Shown in pieces: positions 24,668 through 32,806 of a DNA stretch of 64,000 nucleotides. Under the pieces are notes generated by a model, which was not told the origin of the DNA, ran no database searches, and worked only from the letters and a program-made list of their open reading frames with translations. The position numbers were made by a program, and so were the translations under genes. Position 1 is the first letter of the stretch, and every line of letters starts with the position of its first letter. The stretch comes from Chitinophaga polysaccharea (lineage in GTDB: Bacteria > Bacteroidota > Bacteroidia > Chitinophagales > Chitinophagaceae): positions 744,001 to 808,000 of the forward strand of contig NZ_VIWO01000001.1 of the NCBI RefSeq assembly GCF_007829335.1. The letters are read 5' to 3'.

Positions 24668-27556
24668 TTAGAAGCCGCCTCTCTGGCGGAATCCGCCGCC
24701 CCGTCCACCCGGGAAATTCATCATACGGGGACCTCTATCCCCCATTTTACCGTTATTGCCACCAAACTTATTCAGGAAGTAGGTGAAGCTGATCATGAAA
24801 TATTGCTGCAGCACATTGCTTTGTGTGTCCTGGATATAATTATCGGAAACGGAACGCGATACGCTGATATACTGTTTCAGTAAATCAAATCCCTGCACTT
24901 TAATCAATCCCTGCTTTTTAGGGAATACATACTTCGATACATTGGCGTTCCACATTGTAGAAGTCAGGTTATATCCTGCCTGTCGGCCGCGGCTCATGGT
25001 ACAGGTCACATCGGTACCTATCATAAAGCCCAGCGGCAGGTTGATGTTGAAGTCGGTGTTGATGTTATAATCCAGGTAGCGGGTATCGCTTAGCGTGGAC
25101 GCTGTTTTCTGCGTATAGCCGGTGGCGTTATAGTTTACACTGCCGCCCAGCGATACATCGAACAATTCCTTATACATATAGTTTACGTTGGCCGACTGCG
25201 ACAACTGTAATGTATTGGTATAGCTGATCACGTTGTTGCTGGCAACTACATCGCGGCTGTAGCTCACGGTAGTTCCGGTGTTTAGGTTCTGTCCGGGTGT
25301 TTTCGACAGCGGAATAGAATTATGCACCATTCCCCTTACGTTAAAATAGCCGTTAACGTTAATAGGCTTTACGGTCTGTTTCCCTGTTTTAGGATCTAAC
25401 GTGGTAGCGTTGATAATCCTGTTTACTGCATATGATCCGCTCAGAGACGCAAACATACCCCGGAAAGTAATATTGTTGAACTGGTTATAGTTAACATTGA
25501 GAGAGTTGTTGAAAGTTGGCTTCAGATCGGGATTTCCCAGTTGTACATACAACGGGTTACTGTTGTCTGGCACCGGCGCCAGCTGCTGAACAGAGGGTTG
25601 CTGGGTGCTTCCATTATAGTTGATCCGTAACCGCTTGTTTTTTGCAAACATATAGTTGAAAGACGCCTGGGGAGAGAAGTTGACGGTATGCTGCCTGATC
25701 AGGCTATCCTTGCCGGTGCGGAAGGAATGTGTCATATTATCCAGGTTGTTGAACAATACATTTAGCCCAAATGAATAATCATATTTTAGCTTGTTGGTAC
25801 GAAGCGACAGACCCGCCTGCTGATTCACCGTATTATTGGTGAAAGCGTTGCTGAGGGAGTCATTCAGGATATTATAATCGCCTTTGCCTTCATCATAATC
25901 ATACGTATATTTTGTACTCTTACTGTTGTATTTCGTGATACCGTAATTGGCTTCTACATAGCGGTCTTTTCCCACGGGCTCTGTATAGGTAACATTTACG
26001 CCTTCATTCCAGCTGTCGGTATTGATGTCATTGCGTTGGTTAAACGTTACTACGCTATCCGGGTTGAAGTAAGTGATGCTCGATTTATTGAAATTCTGCT
26101 GTTGATTATTGCTGTTGCTATAGCTGAAATTGGCGCTGAGTGTACGGCCCACCTTTTTAAATTTTTTACGGAAAAGCAGTGATCCGCCTATATTCTGGTT
26201 ATTGCCTTGTCCGTCGTTATAGGTAATTCCCTTGTTGATGGTATCGTTTAAATTGTTGAGTAACGATACGTTTTGTGTAACACTGTAGCTATTCCCGTTG
26301 GTAAGCGAATAGGCAGGTGAAAAGATCAGGGAATGGAGGCTGTCGATGGTATATTCCACGCGGGCAGAGAAGCGGTTATTGCTATTGTCTGTCAGCGAGG
26401 AAGAGTTGTTGTTGTCGTAGTTGGTATTAGGATTTTTCAACGAATCGACGGTAAATGTTTGCCTGGCTGTTTTCTGCTCTACGTTCAGCTTGGTATCATT
26501 AAAGAAGTAGCTACCATTTACGACCAGGTTTTTGCCAAAGTCCTGGTTGAAGTTAAGTCCGGTGTTCCAGTTGCGGGTAATACCGGCATTATTGCTGCTA
26601 CCGCCCAGGCCTTGTACCATCATACGCATCCCTCCGCCTCCGCGGCCTCCTCCACGGCCCCCGCCACCGCCGGCAGAGCTGAAGCTCATCTGATCCTGTT
26701 GGGTATACCCCATGTTGTTAACGTTGTTGCCGCCGCCCAATAGCGACAGCTGCTGATTTTCCCGGAAGCGGTTTAAGCTGAGGGAAACGCCGAAGCGGTC
26801 GTCGGTACCATAGCCTGCGGTGGCGCGGCCAAACATACCTTTCTTCTTATCCTTTTTGATTGTGATGTTGATCGTTTTCTCCGTTTGCCCGTCATCGATG
26901 CCGGTAAACTGTGCCTGGTCGGTCTTTTTATCGATCAGCTGAACTTTGTCGATGATATTGGCGGGCAGGTTTTTGGTAGCCAGTTTGGGATCGCTGCCGA
27001 AGAATGGTTTACCATCTACCAGTACTTTGGTGACGGTTTCCCCTTGTGCGGTGATAGCGCCGTCTTTATCTACTGTAACGCCGGGTAGCTTTTTCAGCAA
27101 GTCTTCTACCACTGCATTTTCGCGGGTTTTGAAGGCATCGGCATTAAATTCGAGCGTATCTTTTTTCACTACAATAGGCGGCTTCTCATCTACTATTTCT
27201 ACGGTATTCAGATTTACGCCTTTGCGTACGATGGGTATATTTCCCAGCGTAAGTTGTTGATGGTCGGTATTGATCTGTATCAATTTGTTAACGGGCTTAT
27301 AGCCGAGGAAGCTTACGTACAGGCGGTATGTGCCATTGGGGATATTGGTGATTTCAAAGTTTCCTTTGGTATCTGTCATTGAGGTACTGGCAACACTGGA
27401 GTCTTTTGCATTTAACAGTACAACGGTTGCGGCGGGCATAGCTTCCCTGGAAGTAGAATCAGTTAGTTGGCCTTTAATCTTTCCTTGTTGCGACTGAGCA
27501 TGGGCATGAAGAATGCCCAAACTCAGTATCAACAAGAGTTGTAGAAGTTTTTTCAT
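24668..27556 (-). CDS. Outer-membrane beta-barrel protein with TonB-receptor-like plug
   Basis: The 962-residue protein has a signal peptide (about 1-20), a carboxypeptidase-regulatory-like beta domain (GKIKGQLTDSTSREAMPAAT to about 115), a plug-like region (VEDLLKKLPGVTVDKDGAIT, LVDGKPFFGSDPKLATKNLP) and a long C-terminal beta-barrel. This matches the 'outer membrane beta-barrel family' found only in Bacteroidota, related to TonB-dependent receptors. Its ligand is unknown. A Gly/Arg-rich insert lies at about residues 295-315 and the C-terminus ends in a second such tail. It is co-transcribed with the GLPGLI-type gene 40 bp upstream. Confidence 0.88.
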   Translation of the reverse strand: MKKLLQLLLILSLGILHAHAQSQQGKIKGQLTDSTSREAMPAATVVLLNAKDSSVASTSMTDTKGNFEITNIPNGTYRLYVSFLGYKPVNKLIQINTDHQQLTLGNIPIVRKGVNLNTVEIVDEKPPIVVKKDTLEFNADAFKTRENAVVEDLLKKLPGVTVDKDGAITAQGETVTKVLVDGKPFFGSDPKLATKNLPANIIDKVQLIDKKTDQAQFTGIDDGQTEKTINITIKKDKKKGMFGRATAGYGTDDRFGVSLSLNRFRENQQLSLLGGGNNVNNMGYTQQDQMSFSSAGGGGGRGGGRGGGGMRMMVQGLGGSSNNAGITRNWNTGLNFNQDFGKNLVVNGSYFFNDTKLNVEQKTARQTFTVDSLKNPNTNYDNNNSSSLTDNSNNRFSARVEYTIDSLHSLIFSPAYSLTNGNSYSVTQNVSLLNNLNDTINKGITYNDGQGNNQNIGGSLLFRKKFKKVGRTLSANFSYSNSNNQQQNFNKSSITYFNPDSVVTFNQRNDINTDSWNEGVNVTYTEPVGKDRYVEANYGITKYNSKSTKYTYDYDEGKGDYNILNDSLSNAFTNNTVNQQAGLSLRTNKLKYDYSFGLNVLFNNLDNMTHSFRTGKDSLIRQHTVNFSPQASFNYMFAKNKRLRINYNGSTQQPSVQQLAPVPDNSNPLYVQLGNPDLKPTFNNSLNVNYNQFNNITFRGMFASLSGSYAVNRIINATTLDPKTGKQTVKPINVNGYFNVRGMVHNSIPLSKTPGQNLNTGTTVSYSRDVVASNNVISYTNTLQLSQSANVNYMYKELFDVSLGGSVNYNATGYTQKTASTLSDTRYLDYNINTDFNINLPLGFMIGTDVTCTMSRGRQAGYNLTSTMWNANVSKYVFPKKQGLIKVQGFDLLKQYISVSRSVSDNYIQDTQSNVLQQYFMISFTYFLNKFGGNNGKMGDRGPRMMNFPGGRGGGFRQRGGF

Positions 27557-27596
27557 AAATGATATTAACAGGACGGGAGTAAGTTAGGATGAAAAT

Positions 27597-28382
27597 TTAC
27601 AATTGTGGTTGCCGCTTACGTAATTTCTCCATCTCTTGTCTCCTGATATTTCTCATCTGTTCCTGGCTTACCTTTTCAGCACCAGCGGGAACACCCAAGT
27701 CGGTGTCTGTAATGGGTTTCAGGCTAATGTTTTTTGCTGTAAATGCCCGTCTGCTGCCTTCGGCAGATAAAACCACTGCATTACTATCGGGCAATAAACC
27801 GTTTATTGGAGAGAACGCAAATGGCAGTTCGGTGGTATACCAAACGGTGTAGGTATCGTCTTTTAGCTGGATAGTGGCCTTTTTACAGGTATAGCCGGCT
27901 ATCTTTTTTGTTTTGTCGGTGGATTTGTTATTAGCGGTATAGATAAAATCTTCTTCGGTATAATATGTTTTCTTATCATCTCCCAAGGTGGTAAACACCT
28001 GGTCGTATTTTTTGTTGGCCAGGTCTACGTATTGGGCATTGTTGCCGCGGAAGCCCATACCTCCGCCCATGCCTGGTCTGCGGAAATTGCGGGAGCTGGT
28101 ATCCCCCTCCGGGCGCCGTCTGCCAGCGCCGCCGAAGTCGGGCCGTTCGGTGGTAAGTTTACCGAGATTGTTGTTAAAAGTAAAGGTTTGTTTAAAGGTA
28201 ATGACATCGGGGATTTGGGGGGCTTCGTCGCCGTCCCCGCCACCGCGCTGAAAGCCACGCATGCGTTCAGGGTCTGTTTTTGCGGTTACTTCGTATTCAA
28301 TCGTGCCTGATTGCTGTGCCAATACGGGGCTGGCGGCAGATAGCAGCGTAGCTGCAAAGAGTAAACGGATAGTTTGGTTCAT
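27597..28382 (-). CDS. GLPGLI-type secreted protein
   Basis: The 261-residue protein has a signal peptide (LLFAATLLSAASPVLA) and the layout of the Bacteroidota GLPGLI family: QQSGTIEYEVTAK at the start, then KKIAGYTCKKATIQ with the paired Cys region and YTVWYTTELPFAFSPINGLL, where the family's GLPGLI motif is replaced by NGLLPDSNAVVLS. The middle is unusually rich in Gly, Arg and Pro (RRPGMGGGMGFRGN). GLPGLI proteins have no known biochemical role but typically sit beside outer-membrane beta-barrel proteins, as here. It is first in its operon. Confidence 0.82.
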   Translation of the reverse strand: MNQTIRLLFAATLLSAASPVLAQQSGTIEYEVTAKTDPERMRGFQRGGGDGDEAPQIPDVITFKQTFTFNNNLGKLTTERPDFGGAGRRRPEGDTSSRNFRRPGMGGGMGFRGNNAQYVDLANKKYDQVFTTLGDDKKTYYTEEDFIYTANNKSTDKTKKIAGYTCKKATIQLKDDTYTVWYTTELPFAFSPINGLLPDSNAVVLSAEGSRRAFTAKNISLKPITDTDLGVPAGAEKVSQEQMRNIRRQEMEKLRKRQPQL

Positions 28383-28446
28383 ACCTGGTTTTTTTTGTAC
28401 TACAAAAGTGCTCGTTCGCTTTCATTTTTTAGGTTAAAAAGCTTTA

Positions 28447-28516
28447 TTTACTGTTATTTACTGTTAAGGTCCATGGGCAAGCGTTAATCTTCCTTATTTA
28501 CTGTTAATTACTGTTA
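28447..28516. promoter_or_regulatory. Two pairs of 10-bp direct repeats, candidate OmpR-type operator
   Basis: TTTACTGTTA occurs at 28447-28456 and 28457-28466 in tandem, again at 28497-28506, followed by ATTACTGTTA at 28507-28516. The two pairs are 50 bp apart, so all units lie on one face of the helix. Tandem half-sites with a 10-11-bp period are what OmpR/PhoB-type regulators bind, and such a regulator is encoded at 30029. The site lies between the divergent operons. Confidence 0.6.
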
Positions 28517-28547
28517 AGGAGTTGACGGGAATTAGGCCGCGATTGGA

Positions 28548-28555
28548 TAGTTTTG
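28548..28555 (+). promoter_or_regulatory. Candidate -7 promoter element of the kinase operon
   Basis: TAGTTTTG matches TAnnTTTG exactly, 31 bp downstream of the repeat block and 20 bp upstream of the kinase ATG at 28576. Confidence 0.6.
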
Positions 28556-28575
28556 TAAGGAGCTTAAAAATTTTC

Positions 28576-30012
28576 ATGCGACAAAGAATCAGAAATATCC
28601 TCATCCTTATGTCTGTTTGTATACTGGGCATATTTCTGTTCCAGGGATACTGGTTGTATAACTCCTACAAACTAAGGGAAGAGCAGTTCAATAAAGAGAT
28701 CAACGAATCGCTGAGAATGGCGGTGTTTAACAAGCAGTTTTCTGATGTACGCCGCTATATCCGGTATTTTGGCAAGGATAAAGATTCACTGAATTCGCCG
28801 ATGCGGGGTGTAGCCGAGCAATTGGAGGAAATAGGCATGCCCAGGGGTAAGCGGTTTAAAGGCCACGCCTTTTATCCGGGTCCTCCCCCTCCCCCCGAAG
28901 CCTTCCGCGGCGATTCTAATGTGCGGGTGTACGCCGATACGCTAGCCCGGCAGATTTCTGAGATCCTCATTACCAGCAACTTACATGATGATAGTACCAA
29001 CATGAAGAAGCTGGATTCAGTATTCAGGGTGGAGCTGGCCAACCGGCAAATCGCGACGCCCTATAAGCTGGATACCTTCCACTACAGCTTTACCGGGTTG
29101 GGCCGGGAAACCTTCAGGGACAGTATCCGGCGCCGGGAGCCCAGGCAAACAGCTAAAATCCCTTTTAATCCCGCCAGTAACCTGTTTGTTCAGGCTACAT
29201 TCGACTCTCCCCTGCAGTTTATATTACAGAAGATGATCTGGACCCTGCTCTCCTCCCTGGTGCTGCTGGTGCTGACAACGCTCTGTTTTACCTACATGCT
29301 GAGAACCATCCTTAAACAAAAGAAGTTATCTGAGGTAAAGAATGATTTCATCAACAACATGACGCATGAGCTGAAAACCCCGATAGCTACCGTATCTGCG
29401 GCAGTAGAGGCCATGCTAAATTTCAATGCATTGAATGATCAGCGTAAAACCCAAACCTATCTCGACATTTCAAAGAATGAGCTGCAACGCCTGTCAGACC
29501 TGGTGGAGAAGGTATTGCACATTGCTGCCGAAGAGAAGGAAGATATTGAGCTGTTCCGGGAAGAAACCGACCTGAATGAAATCATAGATAACATCTTATC
29601 GAACCACCAGCTGAAAGCAGGGAAACAGCTGCAGTTGCGCTATGACAACAACCTGGCCGGCAAGCTGGTATATGTAGATAAGACGCACCTGGCCAATGCC
29701 ATCAATAACCTGGTAGATAATGCCATCAAGTATTCGGGGGAACAGGTACAGCTATATATTCAGACCAGCCTGGAAAACGGTATCCTGAAAATCCTGGTGA
29801 AAGACAACGGTATCGGCATTCCTAAAGTATACCAGGGGAGTATCTTTGATAAGTTTTTCAGGGTGCCTACCGGCAACCTGCATAATGTGAAAGGGTTTGG
29901 CTTAGGACTGAGTTATGTGCAAAAAATAGTGGAAATGCATGAGGGCAGTATCCACGTACAGAGCGAACCGGAGAAAGGCAGTGAGTTCACGATTATTATT
30001 CCATCTGCATAG
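28576..30012 (+). CDS. Transmembrane sensor histidine kinase
   Basis: Start chosen at ATG 28576 (MRQRIRNILILMSVCILG), just downstream of the promoter; a longer frame from 28522 would include the promoter. The 478 residues have two membrane helices (about 8-28 and 230-255) enclosing a periplasmic sensor domain with a Pro-rich segment (YPGPPPPPEAF), then an HisKA domain with NNMTHELKTPIATVSAA (phospho-His) and an HATPase domain with DNAIKYSG, DNGIGIP and GFGLGLSYVQKI. It phosphorylates the OmpR-type regulator encoded 16 bp downstream. The signal is unknown. Confidence 0.93.
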   Translation: MRQRIRNILILMSVCILGIFLFQGYWLYNSYKLREEQFNKEINESLRMAVFNKQFSDVRRYIRYFGKDKDSLNSPMRGVAEQLEEIGMPRGKRFKGHAFYPGPPPPPEAFRGDSNVRVYADTLARQISEILITSNLHDDSTNMKKLDSVFRVELANRQIATPYKLDTFHYSFTGLGRETFRDSIRRREPRQTAKIPFNPASNLFVQATFDSPLQFILQKMIWTLLSSLVLLVLTTLCFTYMLRTILKQKKLSEVKNDFINNMTHELKTPIATVSAAVEAMLNFNALNDQRKTQTYLDISKNELQRLSDLVEKVLHIAAEEKEDIELFREETDLNEIIDNILSNHQLKAGKQLQLRYDNNLAGKLVYVDKTHLANAINNLVDNAIKYSGEQVQLYIQTSLENGILKILVKDNGIGIPKVYQGSIFDKFFRVPTGNLHNVKGFGLGLSYVQKIVEMHEGSIHVQSEPEKGSEFTIIIPSA

Positions 30013-30028
30013 TATTAAAAAGCGATTT

Positions 30029-30715
30029 ATGGCAAAAGTATTATTGATAGAAGATGAAGTACAACTGGGACAAATAGTAAAGGACAGCCTGGAAATACGC
30101 GGATTTGAGATGTTGTACGCTGCCGATGGACGGGAAGGACTTCGCTTGTATCAGCAGGAGCATCCCGATGTGGTAGTACTGGATATCATGATGCCCAATA
30201 TGGATGGATTTAGCGTTACGGCGGAAATCCGTAAACAGGATAAACTCACTCCAATCATCTTCCTGACGGCTAAATCCCAAACGGCCGATGTGGTGAAGGG
30301 CTTTGAGCTGGGAGGTAACGATTACCTAAAAAAGCCATTTAGTATGGATGAGCTGATTGTTCGTATTACCGCGTTGCTGAAGCGTTTTGGCGATAATCCC
30401 GCAGGCCGTGAACTGGAAGAAGGTGCTGTATCTATAGGGCAATATGTGTTTAATTATACCAAGCAAACCCTGGTCCGCAATAATTCCATCGAGTTTTTGT
30501 CGCACCGTGAAGCGGCTATCCTGCGCCGGTTGTATGATAACAAAAACGAAGTAATGGAGCGTAAAGCTGTACTGTTAGATCTCTGGGGGGACGATAATTT
30601 CTTTAATGCGCGCAGTATGGACGTTTTTATTACTAAACTTCGCCGGTACCTGAAAGATGATTCCCGGGTACAGATTGTGAATATCCGTGGCGTAGGATAC
30701 AAGCTTATATTTTAG
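30029..30715 (+). CDS. OmpR-family response regulator
   Basis: Start taken as ATG 30029 (MAKVLLIEDEVQLGQ), giving 228 residues. The receiver domain has IEDE, the phospho-acceptor in VVVLDIMMPNMDG, FLTAKS and the Lys in YLKKPFS. The C-terminal winged helix has LSHREAAILRRLYDNKNEV and RSMDVFITKLRRYL, typical of OmpR/PhoB proteins. It probably binds the direct repeats at 28447-28516 and controls both its own operon and the divergent outer-membrane protein operon; this is inferred from position and motif type. The stop codon overlaps that of the next gene on the other strand. Confidence 0.93.
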   Translation: MAKVLLIEDEVQLGQIVKDSLEIRGFEMLYAADGREGLRLYQQEHPDVVVLDIMMPNMDGFSVTAEIRKQDKLTPIIFLTAKSQTADVVKGFELGGNDYLKKPFSMDELIVRITALLKRFGDNPAGRELEEGAVSIGQYVFNYTKQTLVRNNSIEFLSHREAAILRRLYDNKNEVMERKAVLLDLWGDDNFFNARSMDVFITKLRRYLKDDSRVQIVNIRGVGYKLIF

Positions 30716-31554
30716 TGAGGGGTTGTCATAGCAGGAACTACTTCAAATGTGATATATACCCTGGTACCTCTTACTGTATTTTCTTCTCCGGGCAGATCAG
30801 TAATTTCAATATCAAACCGGGTGTGGTACAAAGATCTATACAGTGAAGCCCTTTCTATACATATTTCCATCCCCCTGGAATGGTGATTATTTGTTTTCAG
30901 TCCATCATGATGATATTGCAGGGCTTGTGCCCGGCCTATACCATTGTCGGTAACTTCACAGGCATAAAGGTTTTGTTGTAATTGTATCCATCTGATATGC
31001 AGTTGCCGGTCGTTTGCCTTGTGCATTAGTCCATGCCAGATGGCATTTTCCACAAAAGGTTGTACCAACATGCAGGGAACCGGGAGGGTGGCTGGGGAAA
31101 TGCGGGAATCTGTTTTGAGGGTATATACAAAACCGTTGTTGGTGCGGAGTTGCTCAAGTCTGAGATACTGGTCCAGCATATCGGTTTCTTCCTGTAAAGA
31201 AATGAAGTTTTTATCTGTTAACAGGAGCATTTTCCGGAGCAGTATCGCAAAACCGGAAATGTATTCCTGCGCGAGGGAGGTTTCGCCGGTCATCAGCGCA
31301 GTATAAATGCCATTGAGGCAATTGAATGCGAAATGAGGATTTACCTGTGATTTGAGGCCGGATAATTTGAGTTCCGATAACTGGTGGCGCAGCAGTTGCA
31401 GTTCATTTTCCTGTTGATTGATATGATGGGCAGCGGCAGCTGCATTATTTTTAAGGAGCAGGTGCCGGGAGCGGTAGCGCAAGAAAAGGAGAAAGCAAAA
31501 TGCCAACACTGTTGCTGCCAGCAACAACGTAGTAATGTTTGTGGTTATTGGCAT
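30712..31554 (-). CDS. LytS-type sensor histidine kinase without adjacent regulator
   Basis: Start chosen at ATG 31554 (MPITTNITTLLLAATVL); a longer frame reaches 31620. One N-terminal membrane helix is followed by the His_kinase domain, with the phospho-His in LKSQVNPHFAFNCLNGIY and an intact ATP-binding domain (PFVENAIWHGL, VTDNGIGRAQ). These kinases normally work with LytTR-type regulators; none is next to this gene, the only LytTR gene in the window being at 53413. It lies convergent with the OmpR-type regulator gene and divergent from pheS. Confidence 0.87.
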   Translation of the reverse strand: MPITTNITTLLLAATVLAFCFLLFLRYRSRHLLLKNNAAAAAHHINQQENELQLLRHQLSELKLSGLKSQVNPHFAFNCLNGIYTALMTGETSLAQEYISGFAILLRKMLLLTDKNFISLQEETDMLDQYLRLEQLRTNNGFVYTLKTDSRISPATLPVPCMLVQPFVENAIWHGLMHKANDRQLHIRWIQLQQNLYACEVTDNGIGRAQALQYHHDGLKTNNHHSRGMEICIERASLYRSLYHTRFDIEITDLPGEENTVRGTRVYITFEVVPAMTTPH

Positions 31555-31632
31555 AAAGTTCTTCAATTTGCTTATGGAATTTACGCCTTTTCCGGGAAAA
31601 TAAGCGTTGTATCTAAACACGGGAGAATCGCT

Positions 31633-31640
31633 TATCTTTG
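31633..31640 (+). promoter_or_regulatory. Candidate -7 promoter element of pheS
   Basis: TATCTTTG matches TAnnTTTG exactly and ends only 6 bp before the pheS ATG at 31647, so the transcript would be leaderless or nearly so. A TTG at 31607-31609 could be part of the -33 element. Confidence 0.6.
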
Positions 31641-31646
31641 TCGTTT

Positions 31647-32675
31647 ATGGAACAGTTAGTACAGCAAATAGCAGCCTACAAAGATGAAATAGCGGCTTTT
31701 ACGCCTGCGGGCGCAGCGGATCTGGAACAGTACCGCATAAAATTCCTGGGTACAAAAGGTATCGTGAAAGCTCTTTTCGGGGAGATGAAGCAGGTACCGA
31801 ATGACCGTAAGAAAGAATTTGGCCAGATATTAAACGAATTTAAGCAACTCGCGGAATCCCGCTATGAGCAGTTCAGTGATCTGAAAGAAGCTGCCGGCGC
31901 GGATCAGGGCGATACAGACTATACGTTGCCAGCGGCGCCTCACCGGCTCGGTACCAGGCATCCTATCAGCCTGGTACGGAATAAAATCATCCGGATTTTT
32001 GAGCGGCTTGGTTTTACCATTGCTGAAGGACCGGAAATTGAAGATGACTGGCACAATTTTACCGCGCTTAATTTGCCGGAGAACCACCCGGCCCGCGATA
32101 TGCAGGATACTTTTTTCATCAGCAAGGATCCTGACTGGTTGTTGCGTACCCAAACCTCTTCCGCCCAGGTAAGGATTATGGAAGAAGGAAAGCTCCCCAT
32201 CCGTATTATCAGCCCGGGAAGAGTATATCGTAATGAAACGATTTCTGCCCGTGCACACTGCTTCTTTCACCAGGTAGAAGGATTGTATATAGACGAAAAT
32301 GTTTCTTTTGCGGATCTGAAACAAACATTGTATCACTTTGTACAGGAAATGTTTGGTGAAAATACCGGTATCCGTTTCCGTCCTTCCTACTTCCCGTTCA
32401 CAGAGCCCAGCGCTGAAATGGACATTGTATGCTTCATTTGTGGTGGTACGGGTTGCCCGGTATGTAAACAAACCGGCTGGGTAGAAATTCTCGGCTGCGG
32501 GATGGTACATCCAAAAGTGCTGGCCAACTGTGGTATTGACCCTGAGAAGTATACCGGCTTTGCTTTCGGCATGGGGATAGAGCGCATTACTATGCTGAAA
32601 TACCAGATTAAAGACTTACGCCTGTTTTCTGAGAACGATACCCGTTTCCTGGAACAGTTTGAAGGAGCGATATAG
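31647..32675 (+). CDS. pheS: Phenylalanine--tRNA ligase alpha subunit
   Basis: Start chosen at ATG 31647 (MEQLVQQIAAYKDEIAAF), as TTG 31638 lies inside the -7 element; 342 residues. After an N-terminal coiled-coil region, the class II core has HPISLVRNKIIRIFERLGF, FTALNLPENHPARDMQDTFF (motif 2 region), IRFRPSYFPFTEPSAEMDI and GFAFGMGIERITMLKYQI (motif 3). It charges tRNA-Phe together with the beta subunit PheT, which is not encoded next to it. A Cys-rich patch (CFICGGTGCPVCKQTG) near the C-terminal third looks like a zinc-binding knuckle; such Cys patches occur in some PheS proteins. Confidence 0.97.
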   Translation: MEQLVQQIAAYKDEIAAFTPAGAADLEQYRIKFLGTKGIVKALFGEMKQVPNDRKKEFGQILNEFKQLAESRYEQFSDLKEAAGADQGDTDYTLPAAPHRLGTRHPISLVRNKIIRIFERLGFTIAEGPEIEDDWHNFTALNLPENHPARDMQDTFFISKDPDWLLRTQTSSAQVRIMEEGKLPIRIISPGRVYRNETISARAHCFFHQVEGLYIDENVSFADLKQTLYHFVQEMFGENTGIRFRPSYFPFTEPSAEMDIVCFICGGTGCPVCKQTGWVEILGCGMVHPKVLANCGIDPEKYTGFAFGMGIERITMLKYQIKDLRLFSENDTRFLEQFEGAI

Positions 32676-32700
32676 CTTTTAATAACCAGGCAACATGCAA

Positions 32701-32782
32701 AAAGGGGAAAACGCCAGGCAATTGTGGTAGATGATAAGGATAAAATTATGATCTGAAACAATGGCCTTGCGTTTTCCCCTTT
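32701..32782. repeat. Long imperfect inverted repeat between pheS and hbd
   Basis: Arms 32701-32725 and 32758-32782 pair over 25 bp with two mismatches around a 32-base AT-rich spacer; further flanking bases pair with a small gap. It lies 25 bp after the pheS stop and 24 bp before the next start, and probably ends the pheS transcript or is a leader structure of the next gene. Confidence 0.6.
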
Positions 32783-32806
32783 CTGCTTGCCAGAAAATCT
32801 TCCGAT

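Noticed and set aside
26620..26690. GC-rich repeat-like DNA suggesting a mobile or repetitive element
   Set aside because: It is the coding sequence for the Gly/Arg-rich insert of the outer-membrane protein; the frame is continuous.
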